Below, piece by piece: positions 14,809-23,846 of a stretch of DNA of 64,000 nt. How positions within the stretch are numbered: position 1 is the stretch's first letter; each line of letters begins with the position of its first letter. Under the pieces are notes generated by a model that searched no databases, was not told the origin of the DNA, and was given only the letters and a program-made list of their open reading frames with translations. Source of the DNA: Kordiimonas aestuarii (GTDB lineage Bacteria > Pseudomonadota > Alphaproteobacteria > Sphingomonadales > Kordiimonadaceae); assembly GCF_025574465.1 (NCBI RefSeq), contig NZ_JAOBPP010000021.1, positions 372,001 through 436,000 on the forward strand, read 5' to 3'. The translations under genes were made by a program, and so were the position numbers.

Positions 14809-16410
14809 TCAGGCGTCGCCCCGGGGTTCATATTCAAGCACCAGCTCATAGGCCGGGCGGGTGAGGAACTCTTCCAGCTCATCATCCATCACCATGCAGC
14901 GGAACAGGGCCGCGGCGTCTTCAAGTCGCGCATTGCCGACAAACTCGCGCGCCTTCAGTTTAGCCACCTCTTCATCGGTAATCTCATCAAGATATGCGTC
15001 ATCGATCACACGGTCATCGTCCAGCCTGGCGCCGTGCGTGCGCCACTGCCAAAGCTGCGTGCGTGAAATCTCCGCCGTCGCCGCATCTTCCATCAGGTTA
15101 TGGATCGGCACACAGCCCATGCCGTCAATCCACGCTGAGAGATACATCAACCCCACAGAGATATTGCTTCGCACACCTTCTTCGGTAATCACGCCTTCGG
15201 GCACGGCCAGAAGATCCGTTGCCCTCACCGTCACGTCATCACGCAGGTTAAAAAGCTGGTTGGGGCCAGGCATGACACTGTCAAACACAGACCGGGCGGT
15301 CGGGATAAGGCCGGGGTGTGCGACCCACGTGCCGTCGTGACCGTTTTTCGCTTCACGTTCCTTGTCCGCCCTCACCTTGGCAATGGCTGCCTCGTTGGCG
15401 GCGGCGTCATTCTTGATCGGGATCTGCGCAGCCATGCCACCCATGGCGTGAGCGCCGCGCCGGTGGCAGGTCTTGATCAAGAGCTGGCTGTAGGACGACA
15501 GGAAGTGTTTGTCCATGCCAACCTGTGCACGGTCCGGCAGCACAAAATCAGGACGCCGCGCAAAACGCTTGATGAAGTTGAAGATATAGTCCCAGCGCCC
15601 GCAATTGAGGCCAACAATATGGTCCCTGAGCTCATAGAGGATTTCATCCATCTGGAAGGCGGCAGTGATGGTCTCAATCAGCACGGTCACCCGCACGGTG
15701 CCACGTTCCAGCCGGATATAATCTTCCGAGAAAGCGATCACATCTTCCCATAGCCTTGCTTCAAGATGGTGTTCCAGCTTGGGCAGGTAAAAATAGGGAC
15801 CTACGCCGCGCGACAATTGTTCTTTGGCGCTGTGGAACAGGAACAAGGCGAAGTCGAAGAACCCGGCTGAGACAGGCTTGCCGCCCATACGCACATGTTT
15901 TTCCTCCATGTGCAAACCGCGTGGGCGCACGATCAGGGTCGCGGTCTCCTCGCCCAGTTCATACCGTTTGCCGTTTGCCGGGTTTGTGTAGCTGATAATG
16001 CCGTGGGCGGCGTCACGCAGGTTCACCTGCCCCGCCATCATGTTGGCCCATGTGGGAGTGGAGCTGTCTTCAAAATCCGCCATGAAGCAGTTGGCGCCCG
16101 AGTTAAGTGCATTGATAACCATCTTGCGGTCAGCGGGGCCGGTGATTTCCACACGGCGATCAAGCAGGGGCGCGGGCGCCGGGCGAACGTGCCATTCGCT
16201 CGCGCGGATATCAGCTGTTTCCAGCAGAAAATCAGGCAAATGCCCCGCATCCAGCCGCTTCTGAAACGCGGTGCGCGCGACCATCAGCTCACGCCGCCTG
16301 GCACCAAATTTCTCTTCAACTGCCGCGACAAATGTCAGCGCCGCTTCGCTCAGGATGTCAGCCGCCTCGCCTGAAGTCTGGCCGATGACCGTTAAACCGC
16401 CAATGTCCAT
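14809..16410 (-). CDS. aceB: Malate synthase A
   Basis: A 533-residue malate synthase condensing glyoxylate with acetyl-CoA to give malate. Family signatures are ANCFMADFEDSSTPTW, IVRPRGLHMEEKH, YFYLPKLEHHLEARLW, VLIETITAAFQMDEILYELR and LNCGRWDYIFNFIK, followed by GTWVAHPGLIP. The length is that of the A isoform (about 530 residues), not the larger GlcB form. It sits inside the purine-degradation operon, 12 bases after xdhC and 29 bases before puuD. That location suggests it is dedicated to glyoxylate released from ureidoglycolate rather than to the acetate glyoxylate shunt; no isocitrate lyase is in the window. Confidence 0.96.
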   Translation of the reverse strand: MDIGGLTVIGQTSGEAADILSEAALTFVAAVEEKFGARRRELMVARTAFQKRLDAGHLPDFLLETADIRASEWHVRPAPAPLLDRRVEITGPADRKMVINALNSGANCFMADFEDSSTPTWANMMAGQVNLRDAAHGIISYTNPANGKRYELGEETATLIVRPRGLHMEEKHVRMGGKPVSAGFFDFALFLFHSAKEQLSRGVGPYFYLPKLEHHLEARLWEDVIAFSEDYIRLERGTVRVTVLIETITAAFQMDEILYELRDHIVGLNCGRWDYIFNFIKRFARRPDFVLPDRAQVGMDKHFLSSYSQLLIKTCHRRGAHAMGGMAAQIPIKNDAAANEAAIAKVRADKEREAKNGHDGTWVAHPGLIPTARSVFDSVMPGPNQLFNLRDDVTVRATDLLAVPEGVITEEGVRSNISVGLMYLSAWIDGMGCVPIHNLMEDAATAEISRTQLWQWRTHGARLDDDRVIDDAYLDEITDEEVAKLKAREFVGNARLEDAAALFRCMVMDDELEEFLTRPAYELVLEYEPRGDA

Positions 16411-16422
16411 GTTCCTAGCCCT

Positions 16423-17238
16423 TTAAACGTATCTGTTGAGCCGTTGCAGCAGCTCGGCGGCAACACTGGCCGCGATAATTTCCGGCTCCTTGCCGTTGAT
16501 CCCCGGCACCCCAATGGGGCAGGTCAGCGCGCTCAGGCCGTTCTCGTCCACTACTTTTTCGCGCAGCAAGCGATTCTCGAACCGCGCGCGTTTGGTCTTT
16601 GACCCGATAAGTCCGCAATAAAGCGCATCCCCCCGCGCCAGCACCGCCTTCGTGATCTCATAATCAAGTTGGTGGCTATGGGTAAAGATAAGGTAAAGCG
16701 CTTGCGCGCCAGCACTTTTCACCACATCCACCGGCTCGCTTGCATGATCTGTGATCACATGCGGTTCTGTCACCGGCGGGAATTCATCATCCCGTGCGTC
16801 CACCCAGTATACGTTAAAGGGCAACGGTTTCAGCGCAGCATATACTGCCTTGCCCACATGCCCCGCACCAAACATATACAGGGGATATCTGACGCGTGCA
16901 TTAAGCGCTGCGTCCCGACTTGCGCGCGCGCGGTCCGCATTCATTTTCTCAAGCGTCAAAACCACTGACCCACCACAGCATTGCTCCAGCAACGGGCCTA
17001 GCGGGTAGGTTTGTGTAGTGCGCTTTTTTTCCACGTCGGCTAGCAGTATACGTGCCTGCTGTATTGCCTGATACTCAAGGTTGCCACCCCCGATGGTACC
17101 CTCAGCACCGGTATCCGTGACCCACATCACAGTCCCTGCCTCCCGCGGGGCGGAACCCTTTGTCTCCGCCACCGTGACAAGCACGCCGGCAGCCCCAGCC
17201 CCCATATATCGACCCATATATTGATCAGGCGAGACCAT
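16423..17238 (-). CDS. xdhC: Xanthine dehydrogenase accessory protein XdhC
   Basis: A 271-residue XdhC/CoxI family protein that binds molybdenum cofactor, promotes its sulfuration and inserts it into the XdhB subunit. The N-terminal part has TVAETKGSAPREAGTVMWV and EGTIGGGNLEYQAI, including the cysteine pair of LEQCCGGSVVL. The C-terminal half is a Rossmann-like domain with MFGAGHVGKAVYAAL and the LIFTHSHQLDYEI and YCGLIGSKTKRARFENRL blocks. The start ATG shares a base with the xdhB stop (TGATG), so it is translationally coupled to the enzyme it matures. Confidence 0.96.
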   Translation of the reverse strand: MVSPDQYMGRYMGAGAAGVLVTVAETKGSAPREAGTVMWVTDTGAEGTIGGGNLEYQAIQQARILLADVEKKRTTQTYPLGPLLEQCCGGSVVLTLEKMNADRARASRDAALNARVRYPLYMFGAGHVGKAVYAALKPLPFNVYWVDARDDEFPPVTEPHVITDHASEPVDVVKSAGAQALYLIFTHSHQLDYEITKAVLARGDALYCGLIGSKTKRARFENRLLREKVVDENGLSALTCPIGVPGINGKEPEIIAASVAAELLQRLNRYV

Positions 17239-19577
17239 CAGCCGCGCGCCTTGCCTTTCGCCGTCACCACGGCTTTCAGCACTTCCTCCGGCGTGGCAGG
17301 CGCATTCATCATCACCCGCACTTTATAGTCCGACGCGGCACACACAGCGTCAGCCAGCGCGAGGAACACAGAGTTTGCCAGCATGAACGGCGGCTCTCCC
17401 ACAGCTTTTGACCGGTGGATCGTGGCTTCCACATTCCGGCCCTTGGCATAAAGCTCGATATTAAACTGTTCCGGCCGGTCGCTGCAGGCAGGGATTTTGT
17501 AGGTGGACGGCGCGTGCGTGCGCAGGCGACCGCTCTCGTCATACACGAGCTCTTCGGTGGTCAGCCAACCCATGCCCTGAATGAACCCACCTTCGATCTG
17601 TCCCTTGTCGATCGCAGGGTTGAGCGACCGGCCGGTGTCATGCAGGATGTCGACCCGCTCGACCTTATATTCCCCTGTCAGCGTATCAACGGTGACCTCC
17701 GACACCGCCGCGCCGTAACAGAAATACAGGAAGGGTCGGCCCTTGTGTTTGCTGCGATCATAATGGATCTTTGGCGTCTTGTAGAAACCCGTGGACGACA
17801 ACGACACCCGGCCCAGATACGCCTCGCGCGTTAACTGCGCGAACGGTATTTCCCGGTTCTCCACATAAACATTGTTGTTGCGGAAGGTGACCCGATCCTT
17901 GGGGCAATCGTATTTATTGGCCGCAAAATCCACCAGCCGCGCCTTGATGCGCCGCGCTGCATCCAGTGCCGCCATGCCGTTAAGGTCTGAGCCTGAGGAT
18001 GCTGCCGTGGCCGACGTATTGGGCACCTTCGCCGTTGTTGTCGCCGTGATCTTGATATGGTCCACATCGATCTGGAATTCTTCCGCCACCACCTGGGCGA
18101 CCTTGACAAATAGCCCTTGCCCCATCTCGGTACCACCATGGTTCAGGTGCACGCTGCCGTCTGCATAGACATGCACCAATGCACCCGCCTGATTGAGATG
18201 CGTTGTAGTGAAGCTGATGCCAAACTTGACCGGGGTTAGCGCGATACCTTTCTTGAGGTAGGGGCTCGTTTTATTGAACTCCCGGATCGCCAAGCGGCGC
18301 GCCTGATAGCCTGCACTTTCCGCCAGCATGTCAATCAGTTCAGGCGCGATGTTGTCTTCAACCACCATGCCAAACGGTGTGGTGTTGCGGCCATCCGTGC
18401 CATAAAGGTTCGCGCGGCGTACGTCGATCGGGTCTTTTCCCAGCGCATGGGCAATCTGCTCGATCACATGCTCGATCCCCAGCATACCCTGCGGCCCGCC
18501 AAAACCGCGGAAAGCGGTGTTGGAGGCAGTGTGCGTTTTCAAGCGGTGCGAGGTGATCTCTATATCGCCAAGATAATAGCAATTGTCAGCGTGGAACATG
18601 GCGCGGTCGTTGATCGCGGGCGACAGGTCGGTCGACCTACCACAGCGCGAGGCCAGCTCAATCGCCGCCCCGGTGATACGACCGTCGTCGTCATAGCCAA
18701 TATCATAGCCATAGCGGAAATCATGGCGCTTGCCGGTCATGATCATATCGTCATCGCGGTCCAGCCGCAGTTTGGCCGGGCGGCCGGTTTTCACCGCCAC
18801 AAGGGCCGCCATCGCCGCAAACATGGCGGGGTGGGTTTCCTTGCCGCCAAAACCGCCGCCCATGCGCCTGACCTCAACCGTCACCGCATTGGTGGGCTTG
18901 CCGAGCACGTGGGCCACCAGATGTTGCACCTCGCTCGGGTGCTGGGTCGAGGAGAAGACATGCACATCGCCATCTTCCTGTGGCGCGGCAAAAGCAATCT
19001 GGCCTTCAAGGTAAAAATGGTCCTGCCCACCAATACGAAAGCTGCCTTTCAGGCGATACTTCGCCTTCTCAAGCGCGGCCCGGGCATCACCCTGCGCCAT
19101 GGTTTGCGCGGGTTCAATCGCACTTTCCGCCGCCATAGCAGCATCAATGGTCGTCAGCGCGGACAACTCGTCATAGTCAACCGCCGCCAGGCTGGCCGCC
19201 GCGCGCGCGGCCGCGATGCTGGTAGCAGCGACGGCAAAAATCGGCTGACCGATATATTCCACAAGGCCATCGGCAAAGAGCGGGTCATCACCCGCGAACG
19301 GGCTGACATCATTATGGCCGGGGATGTCTTCAGCACTGATCACAAGCGCCACGCCCCTGGCCTTGCGCACAGCCGAAAGGTCCATCGCGGTAACCCGCGC
19401 GTGCGCTTTCTCTGACATGGCGACATAGATGTGCAACAGGTCCTTGGGTTCCGGCATATCGTCGATATAAACCGCCTCGCCCGAGACATGCTTGTGGGCG
19501 CTGTCGTGCCTCAATTCCTTATGCACCGCCCCCTTGATTTCGGAGAGCACCGGACCACTGCTGCTGGTATTACGCAT
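17238..19577 (-). CDS. xdhB: Xanthine dehydrogenase, molybdopterin-binding subunit
   Basis: A 779-residue large subunit of xanthine dehydrogenase, which hydroxylates hypoxanthine and xanthine to urate. Molybdopterin-binding features are VRRMGGGFGGKETHP, NTAFRGFGGPQGM and the catalytic glutamate loop KAVGEPPFMLANS near the C-terminus. QGxGxx-type segments (GGTEMGQGLFVKVAQV) also fit. The ATG at 19577 overlaps the 3' end of xdhA by 8 bases; an in-frame start at 19631 lies within xdhA and adds 18 unconserved residues. It is the middle gene of xdhA-xdhB-xdhC. Confidence 0.96.
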   Translation of the reverse strand: MRNTSSSGPVLSEIKGAVHKELRHDSAHKHVSGEAVYIDDMPEPKDLLHIYVAMSEKAHARVTAMDLSAVRKARGVALVISAEDIPGHNDVSPFAGDDPLFADGLVEYIGQPIFAVAATSIAAARAAASLAAVDYDELSALTTIDAAMAAESAIEPAQTMAQGDARAALEKAKYRLKGSFRIGGQDHFYLEGQIAFAAPQEDGDVHVFSSTQHPSEVQHLVAHVLGKPTNAVTVEVRRMGGGFGGKETHPAMFAAMAALVAVKTGRPAKLRLDRDDDMIMTGKRHDFRYGYDIGYDDDGRITGAAIELASRCGRSTDLSPAINDRAMFHADNCYYLGDIEITSHRLKTHTASNTAFRGFGGPQGMLGIEHVIEQIAHALGKDPIDVRRANLYGTDGRNTTPFGMVVEDNIAPELIDMLAESAGYQARRLAIREFNKTSPYLKKGIALTPVKFGISFTTTHLNQAGALVHVYADGSVHLNHGGTEMGQGLFVKVAQVVAEEFQIDVDHIKITATTTAKVPNTSATAASSGSDLNGMAALDAARRIKARLVDFAANKYDCPKDRVTFRNNNVYVENREIPFAQLTREAYLGRVSLSSTGFYKTPKIHYDRSKHKGRPFLYFCYGAAVSEVTVDTLTGEYKVERVDILHDTGRSLNPAIDKGQIEGGFIQGMGWLTTEELVYDESGRLRTHAPSTYKIPACSDRPEQFNIELYAKGRNVEATIHRSKAVGEPPFMLANSVFLALADAVCAASDYKVRVMMNAPATPEEVLKAVVTAKGKARG

Positions 19578-21048
19578 GCCCGAGCTCCCTGTCACCCACA
19601 AGGCGGGTCTCAGCCTCGGCATCCAGCTCAATGAAAGCTTTCCTGAGCAGGTTTTGTGCGGCCATCATGCGGTAGTCCGCGCTGGCGCGCATATCGCTGA
19701 TGGGTGCAAAGTCCTCCGCCAGAGCGGCCACGGCGGCTTCCATGTTATCCATAGTCCATGCCCTCCCCACGAGTGCTCGCTCGGCCATCGCCGCCCGCTT
19801 GGGTGTGGCTGTCATACCGCCATAGGCAATGCGGGCACCCTCCATCACACCAGCCTTTATTTCGAAACCGAAACAAGCACAAACGGCTGAGATATCCTGA
19901 TCAAAACGTTTGGAGACTTTATAGGCGCGGTAGCGGGAATGCTCAGGCGGCAACGGCACCGAAATCCGGGCAACAAATTCGCCCGGTTGCAGGTCCTGTT
20001 TGCCGTAATCGATGAAATAGTCCTCAAGCGGCATGGTACGTTCAAGCGAGCCCATGCGCAGTGTGAGTGTCGCCCCCGCAGCAATCAGCGCCGGCATGCT
20101 GTCGCCAATAGGGGAGCCATTGGCAATATTGCCGCCAAGGGTGCCGCTGTTCCTGATCTGAACCGAACCGATCCGGCGGATAATCTCCCCCATATCCCCA
20201 TAATAGCGCGCCAATACATCTATCGCATCGGTAAAGGAAGCTCCGGCCCCAATTTCAACCGATCGGTCAGTGACCTGGATATGCTTCAACTCTTCCACGT
20301 CACCGATATAGATAATCTGTGCCAGTTCACGGTGTTGTTTTGTCACCCACAAGCCAACATCCGTACCGCCTGCCAGGTACGTCGCATCCGGGTAAGCTAA
20401 TGAAATGTCCGCTAAACCATCTATTGTTACAGGTGCGAAATAATATTTGTGCGTACCGGTAAGCTTGTCCTTGACGCTGAGTTTCAATGTGTCATGCCGC
20501 TTGAGCGACCTGAGCGCGTCAACACGGTCCTTCAACACACCCGCGTCCACAGGCAAGCGCATTTCCTCCATGCGTAGCCCCGCTTCAACGATCGGCCCAT
20601 ACCCCGTGCAGCGGCACAGGTTGCCCGCCAGTGCATCATTGATGTGAGCGCGGCCCCTGGCACCGCCTTCTTCATACAGCGCGTATAGCGACATGACAAA
20701 ACCGGGCGTGCAGAAACCGCACTGCGAGCCATGGGTATCGACAAGGGCCTGCTGGACCGGATGCAAAGTGCCGTCCTTTGCCCTCAGGCTTTCAACTGTG
20801 ATCAACTCCTTGCCGTCAAGCGTCGGCACAAACAGGATGCAGGCGTTGACCGCTCGGCAGCGAATACGCCCGTCTATCAACTCGCCCAGCACCACTGTGC
20901 AGGCACCGCAGTCTCCCTCCGCACAGCCCTCCTTGGTACCGGTGCGCGCCAGTTCATAACGCAGGAAGTTCAGCACCGTCGTTGTCGGGTCCGGGTTTGT
21001 GAGCTCATAATACTCACCATCAAGGAGAAATCTGACAGTCTCCGTCAT
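19570..21048 (-). CDS. xdhA: Xanthine dehydrogenase, Fe-S and FAD subunit
   Basis: A 492-residue small subunit carrying two [2Fe-2S] clusters and FAD, which passes electrons from the molybdenum centre to NAD. The plant-ferredoxin-type cluster ligands are in GCAEGDCGACTV and the following NAC; the second cluster is in QCGFCTPGF and LCRCTGY. The FAD domain follows with YLAGGTDVGLWVTKQ and RNSGTLGGNIANGSPIGD. It is encoded directly after uraH (1-base gap) and overlaps xdhB. The N-terminal Fe-S and central FAD domains being fused is normal for bacterial XdhA. Confidence 0.96.
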   Translation of the reverse strand: MTETVRFLLDGEYYELTNPDPTTTVLNFLRYELARTGTKEGCAEGDCGACTVVLGELIDGRIRCRAVNACILFVPTLDGKELITVESLRAKDGTLHPVQQALVDTHGSQCGFCTPGFVMSLYALYEEGGARGRAHINDALAGNLCRCTGYGPIVEAGLRMEEMRLPVDAGVLKDRVDALRSLKRHDTLKLSVKDKLTGTHKYYFAPVTIDGLADISLAYPDATYLAGGTDVGLWVTKQHRELAQIIYIGDVEELKHIQVTDRSVEIGAGASFTDAIDVLARYYGDMGEIIRRIGSVQIRNSGTLGGNIANGSPIGDSMPALIAAGATLTLRMGSLERTMPLEDYFIDYGKQDLQPGEFVARISVPLPPEHSRYRAYKVSKRFDQDISAVCACFGFEIKAGVMEGARIAYGGMTATPKRAAMAERALVGRAWTMDNMEAAVAALAEDFAPISDMRASADYRMMAAQNLLRKAFIELDAEAETRLVGDRELGHA

Positions 21049-21049
21049 A

Positions 21050-21406
21050 TCAACTTCCCCGATACGTGCTGTAGCCGTATGGCGAGATCAACAGCGGCAC
21101 ATGATAGTGCGCGCCCGCATCGGCAAGGCCAAAGCGGATGGGCACAACATCCAGAAAAGCAAGCTCCGGCAGCACCGTGCCGCGCGCGCGAAAATAATCC
21201 CCCGCCGCGAACTCAAGCAGATATGTCCCTACGGTGAAGTCGGCACCCTCAAGGATCGGGCCGTCCACCCGACCGTCGTCGTTGGTGACCGCCTCACACA
21301 GCAACTGCTCGCTACCGTCTTCTGCCAGCCAATACAGCCTGATCTGAATGCCCTCTCCCGGACAACCGTTTGCGGTGTCCAGCACATGGGTGGTTAACCG
21401 TCCCAT
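21050..21406 (-). CDS. uraH: 5-Hydroxyisourate hydrolase
   Basis: A 118-residue transthyretin-related protein that hydrolyses 5-hydroxyisourate to OHCU. The N-terminal [19 protein letters not shown] and the C-terminal tetrapeptide YRGS (before it, [19 protein letters not shown]) are diagnostic and separate it from true transthyretin; the catalytic H, R and H are in these stretches. The ATG at 21406 follows a GGGGCG site. It is the first gene of the leftward purine operon, and the 263-base gap to gntR holds the proposed operator pair. Confidence 0.95.
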   Translation of the reverse strand: MGRLTTHVLDTANGCPGEGIQIRLYWLAEDGSEQLLCEAVTNDDGRVDGPILEGADFTVGTYLLEFAAGDYFRARGTVLPELAFLDVVPIRFGLADAGAHYHVPLLISPYGYSTYRGS

Positions 21407-21480
21407 ACATACGCCCCGTGGATTGGTTTGAGAAATCTCCACTTTCACCCTGACGGAAGCAACCAGCTTTGTAAAGAATA

Positions 21481-21515
21481 TTATCAACAAAATAGATACT
21501 AAATTGTTGACAATT
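21481..21515. promoter_or_regulatory. Candidate GntR operator pair in the uraH-gntR divergent region
   Basis: A near-perfect palindrome AATTGT-TG-ACAATT lies at 21502-21515, which gives TTGTTGACAA, in keeping with the half-sites of GntR/FadR-type repressors. A second copy, TTATCAACAA (complement TTGTTGATAA), lies at 21481-21490 with centres 23 bases apart, about two helical turns. Both sit between the start codons of uraH (21406) and gntR (21670). Assignment to the neighbouring GntR regulator is inference. Confidence 0.5.
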
Positions 21516-21669
21516 CATCGTCATAGGCCAGAATTCAGCGATAACGAAGCTTTCCGGTTGCGCCAAAACTGCACGCCCGCCGCTGAGTTTTTTTCTGGGT
21601 TGCGGTAAAACCCGAAAGGACGCTTGGAGGAAAAAAAAGAGTGTTACCAAGGGAATCAGGAACCAGACG

Positions 21670-22377
21670 ATGACAAGACAGAAACCGAAAGAAGCTGCCC
21701 TGACGGAAGAGGACATCTGCCAGCGGGTACGTGACAGCGTACTGGAGCAACGCCTTGCGCCTGGCACCAAGCTGACGGAAGAGTCGCTATGCGGTGTCTT
21801 TGGCGTTGGCCGCACAACTGTGCGCCGCGCCTTCCTGCTGCTTTCTCGCGACAATATTGTGGAGCTGCAAAAGAACAAGGGGGCGGTAATCGCTTCACCC
21901 AGCCCCGATGAAGCGCAGCAGGTTTTTGAAGCACGTCACACGGTGGAGGCCGCCCTTCTCGCCCGCGCGTCAGAAGCTGCCGACACGAACGACATCCAAA
22001 ACCTGCGGGGCCATCTGGCACAGGAGAAAGACGCACTGGCAAAAGCTGATATCGCGCGCTGGATACGCCTGACGGGAGAGTTTCACCTGCATGTGGCAAA
22101 GCTCGCGGGTAACACACCGATGTATCATTTCCTTGAGCAACTGGTGTTCAGAAGTTCACTCATTATCACACTATATGGTCGACACGGCCAACCAGTGCAA
22201 AGCTGCACAGGAGATGAACATACCCGCCTTGTGGACACGCTGGAGCGACGCGACATTGTGGCCGCACAGGAAATACTGACACACCACCTGAACGACATTG
22301 AAGCGACCCTCAGGTTTGAGCGCGCTGCAGGCGGCGATGATCTGCACCAGATATTCGGCATGGCGCGTGCCAGCTGA
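21670..22377 (+). CDS. GntR/FCD family transcriptional regulator of purine catabolism
   Basis: A 235-residue regulator. The N-terminal winged helix-turn-helix is at about 10-75 (ICQRVRDSVLEQRLAPGTKLTEESLCGVFGVGRTTVRRAFLLL). The C-terminal FCD ligand-binding domain is at about 85-215, with the metal-binding-type residues in FHLHVAKLAGNTPM and the terminal HTRLVDTLERRDIVAAQEILTHHL. It heads the rightward operon with puuE, uraD and alc and divides the two arms of the purine locus. It is therefore likely to repress both arms until a purine intermediate is bound; the ligand is not readable from sequence. Confidence 0.9.
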   Translation: MTRQKPKEAALTEEDICQRVRDSVLEQRLAPGTKLTEESLCGVFGVGRTTVRRAFLLLSRDNIVELQKNKGAVIASPSPDEAQQVFEARHTVEAALLARASEAADTNDIQNLRGHLAQEKDALAKADIARWIRLTGEFHLHVAKLAGNTPMYHFLEQLVFRSSLIITLYGRHGQPVQSCTGDEHTRLVDTLERRDIVAAQEILTHHLNDIEATLRFERAAGGDDLHQIFGMARAS

Positions 22378-22398
22378 CAAAAGCATGAAAGCGAGACA

Positions 22399-23319
22399 AT
22401 GACGGACAATTACCCGCGCGACCTGAAAGGATACGGCGAACACGTGCCGCATGCAAACTGGCCCGGTGGCGCGCGCATCGCGGTGCAGGTCGTACTGAAT
22501 TATGAAGAAGGCGGTGAAAACTGCGTGCTGCACGGCGATGCAGGCGCGGAAACCTTCCTCTCAGAGATTGTCAGCGCCCCTGTTATTGAAGGCGCGCGGC
22601 ACATGAGCATGGAATCCGTTTATGAATACGGCAGCCGCGCGGGTGTGTGGCGGCTGTTGCGCCTGTTCGGGAAATACGACATCCCCGTCACCATCTTCGC
22701 GATCGCCGAAGCATTGAAACGCTACCCCGAGATGGCCAAAGCCTTCACGGATCGCGCCTATGAAATCTGCTCCCACGGGCTTAAGTGGATCAATTACCAG
22801 AATATACCGGAAGAGGTGGAGCGCGAGCATATCAGGGAGGCCGTGCGTATCATCACTGAGGTCACCGGCGAGGCACCGGCAGGCTGGTATACCGGCCGCA
22901 CCAGCCCCAACACCCGCCGGCTGGTAGCTGAGCATGGTGGTTTTCTTTATGACGCAGACGATTATTCCGATGACCTGCCCTTCTGGTCACGTATGGAAAA
23001 TGGCGCGCATCTGGTTGTGCCCTATACACTGGATGTCAATGACATGCGCTTTGCATCCGTGCAGGGCTTCAATTCGGGGGACCAGTTTTTCTCCTACGTG
23101 CGCGACGCGTTTGATACGCTTTATGCCGAGGGCGCAGACAGCCCCAAGATGATGAGCATTGGCCTGCATTGTCGCCTGATTGGCCGGCCGGGGCGAATCC
23201 GCGCGCTGGAGCGGTTTTTTGAATATGCACGCAGTTTCAAGGATGTCTGGTTCTGCCGCCGGGTGGACATCGCACGGCACTGGCGTGAGCACCACCCCTA
23301 TGAGGGAGACGGCAGATGA
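22399..23319 (+). CDS. puuE: Cofactor-independent allantoinase PuuE (polysaccharide deacetylase fold)
   Basis: A 306-residue allantoinase converting allantoin to allantoate. It belongs to the polysaccharide-deacetylase superfamily and differs from metal-dependent AllB. Family features are YPRDLKGYGEHVPHANWPGGARIAVQVVLNYEEGGENC at the start, the HMSMESVYEYGSRAGVWR block, EICSHGLKWINYQ, WYTGRTSPNTRRLV and LHCRLIGRPGR. It follows gntR by 21 bases and overlaps uraD by four bases (ATGA), showing coupled translation. Length is normal for the family. Confidence 0.95.
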   Translation: MTDNYPRDLKGYGEHVPHANWPGGARIAVQVVLNYEEGGENCVLHGDAGAETFLSEIVSAPVIEGARHMSMESVYEYGSRAGVWRLLRLFGKYDIPVTIFAIAEALKRYPEMAKAFTDRAYEICSHGLKWINYQNIPEEVEREHIREAVRIITEVTGEAPAGWYTGRTSPNTRRLVAEHGGFLYDADDYSDDLPFWSRMENGAHLVVPYTLDVNDMRFASVQGFNSGDQFFSYVRDAFDTLYAEGADSPKMMSIGLHCRLIGRPGRIRALERFFEYARSFKDVWFCRRVDIARHWREHHPYEGDGR

Positions 23320-23831
23320 TACTGAGGGAGCGCCCATGCGACCTGAGCCATGAGCAATTCCTTGAGCTTTATGGCAGCATTTACGAGCACTCCCGCTGGG
23401 TGGCGGAGGGCGCGTGGGCCAAGCGTGGCGACAAAAACCTCAATAGCGTGGACGGGCTTCACAGCGTAATGGCTGACGTAGTGAACGCCGCCAGTGAGGA
23501 ACAACAGGAACGCCTGATTTGCGCTCACCCGGACCTGGCCGGCAAGGCCGCCGTTCGCGGGGAACTGACCGCCGAATCAAAAGCTGAGCAATCCGGCGCC
23601 GGGCTTGATGCCTGCACACCCGCAGAGTTCAACGAGTTCCAGAGCCTGAACAAAGCCTACAAAAACAAATTTGGTTTCCCCTTCATCATCGCAGTGAAGG
23701 GGCACAACCGCCACAGCATTCTGGCGGCCTTTGGCGCGCGGCTAAACCATAACCGCGAACGTGAGTTCAAGGCCGCCATCAATGAAATTCACAAGATAGC
23801 CCGCTTACGGCTTGAAGCTTTGGCTACGTGA
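23316..23831 (+). CDS. uraD: OHCU decarboxylase
   Basis: A 171-residue all-helical enzyme that decarboxylates OHCU to (S)-allantoin, completing the urate-to-allantoin step with PuuD and UraH. Signatures are the LICAHPDLAGK block with its catalytic histidine, the LNKAYKNKFGFPFIIAVKGHNRHSIL block, and NHNREREFKAAINEIHKIARLRLE near the end. It overlaps puuE by 4 bases and precedes alc by 15 bases. Putting uraD in the rightward arm while uraH is in the leftward arm means both operons must be on together for stereospecific allantoin production. Confidence 0.95.
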   Translation: MILRERPCDLSHEQFLELYGSIYEHSRWVAEGAWAKRGDKNLNSVDGLHSVMADVVNAASEEQQERLICAHPDLAGKAAVRGELTAESKAEQSGAGLDACTPAEFNEFQSLNKAYKNKFGFPFIIAVKGHNRHSILAAFGARLNHNREREFKAAINEIHKIARLRLEALAT

Positions 23832-23846
23832 AAGAAAGAACAACCC

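Noticed and set aside
18447..19415. Plus-strand frame of 322 codons inside xdhB
   Set aside because: Antisense to a well-conserved xdhB; no ribosome site or domain pattern.
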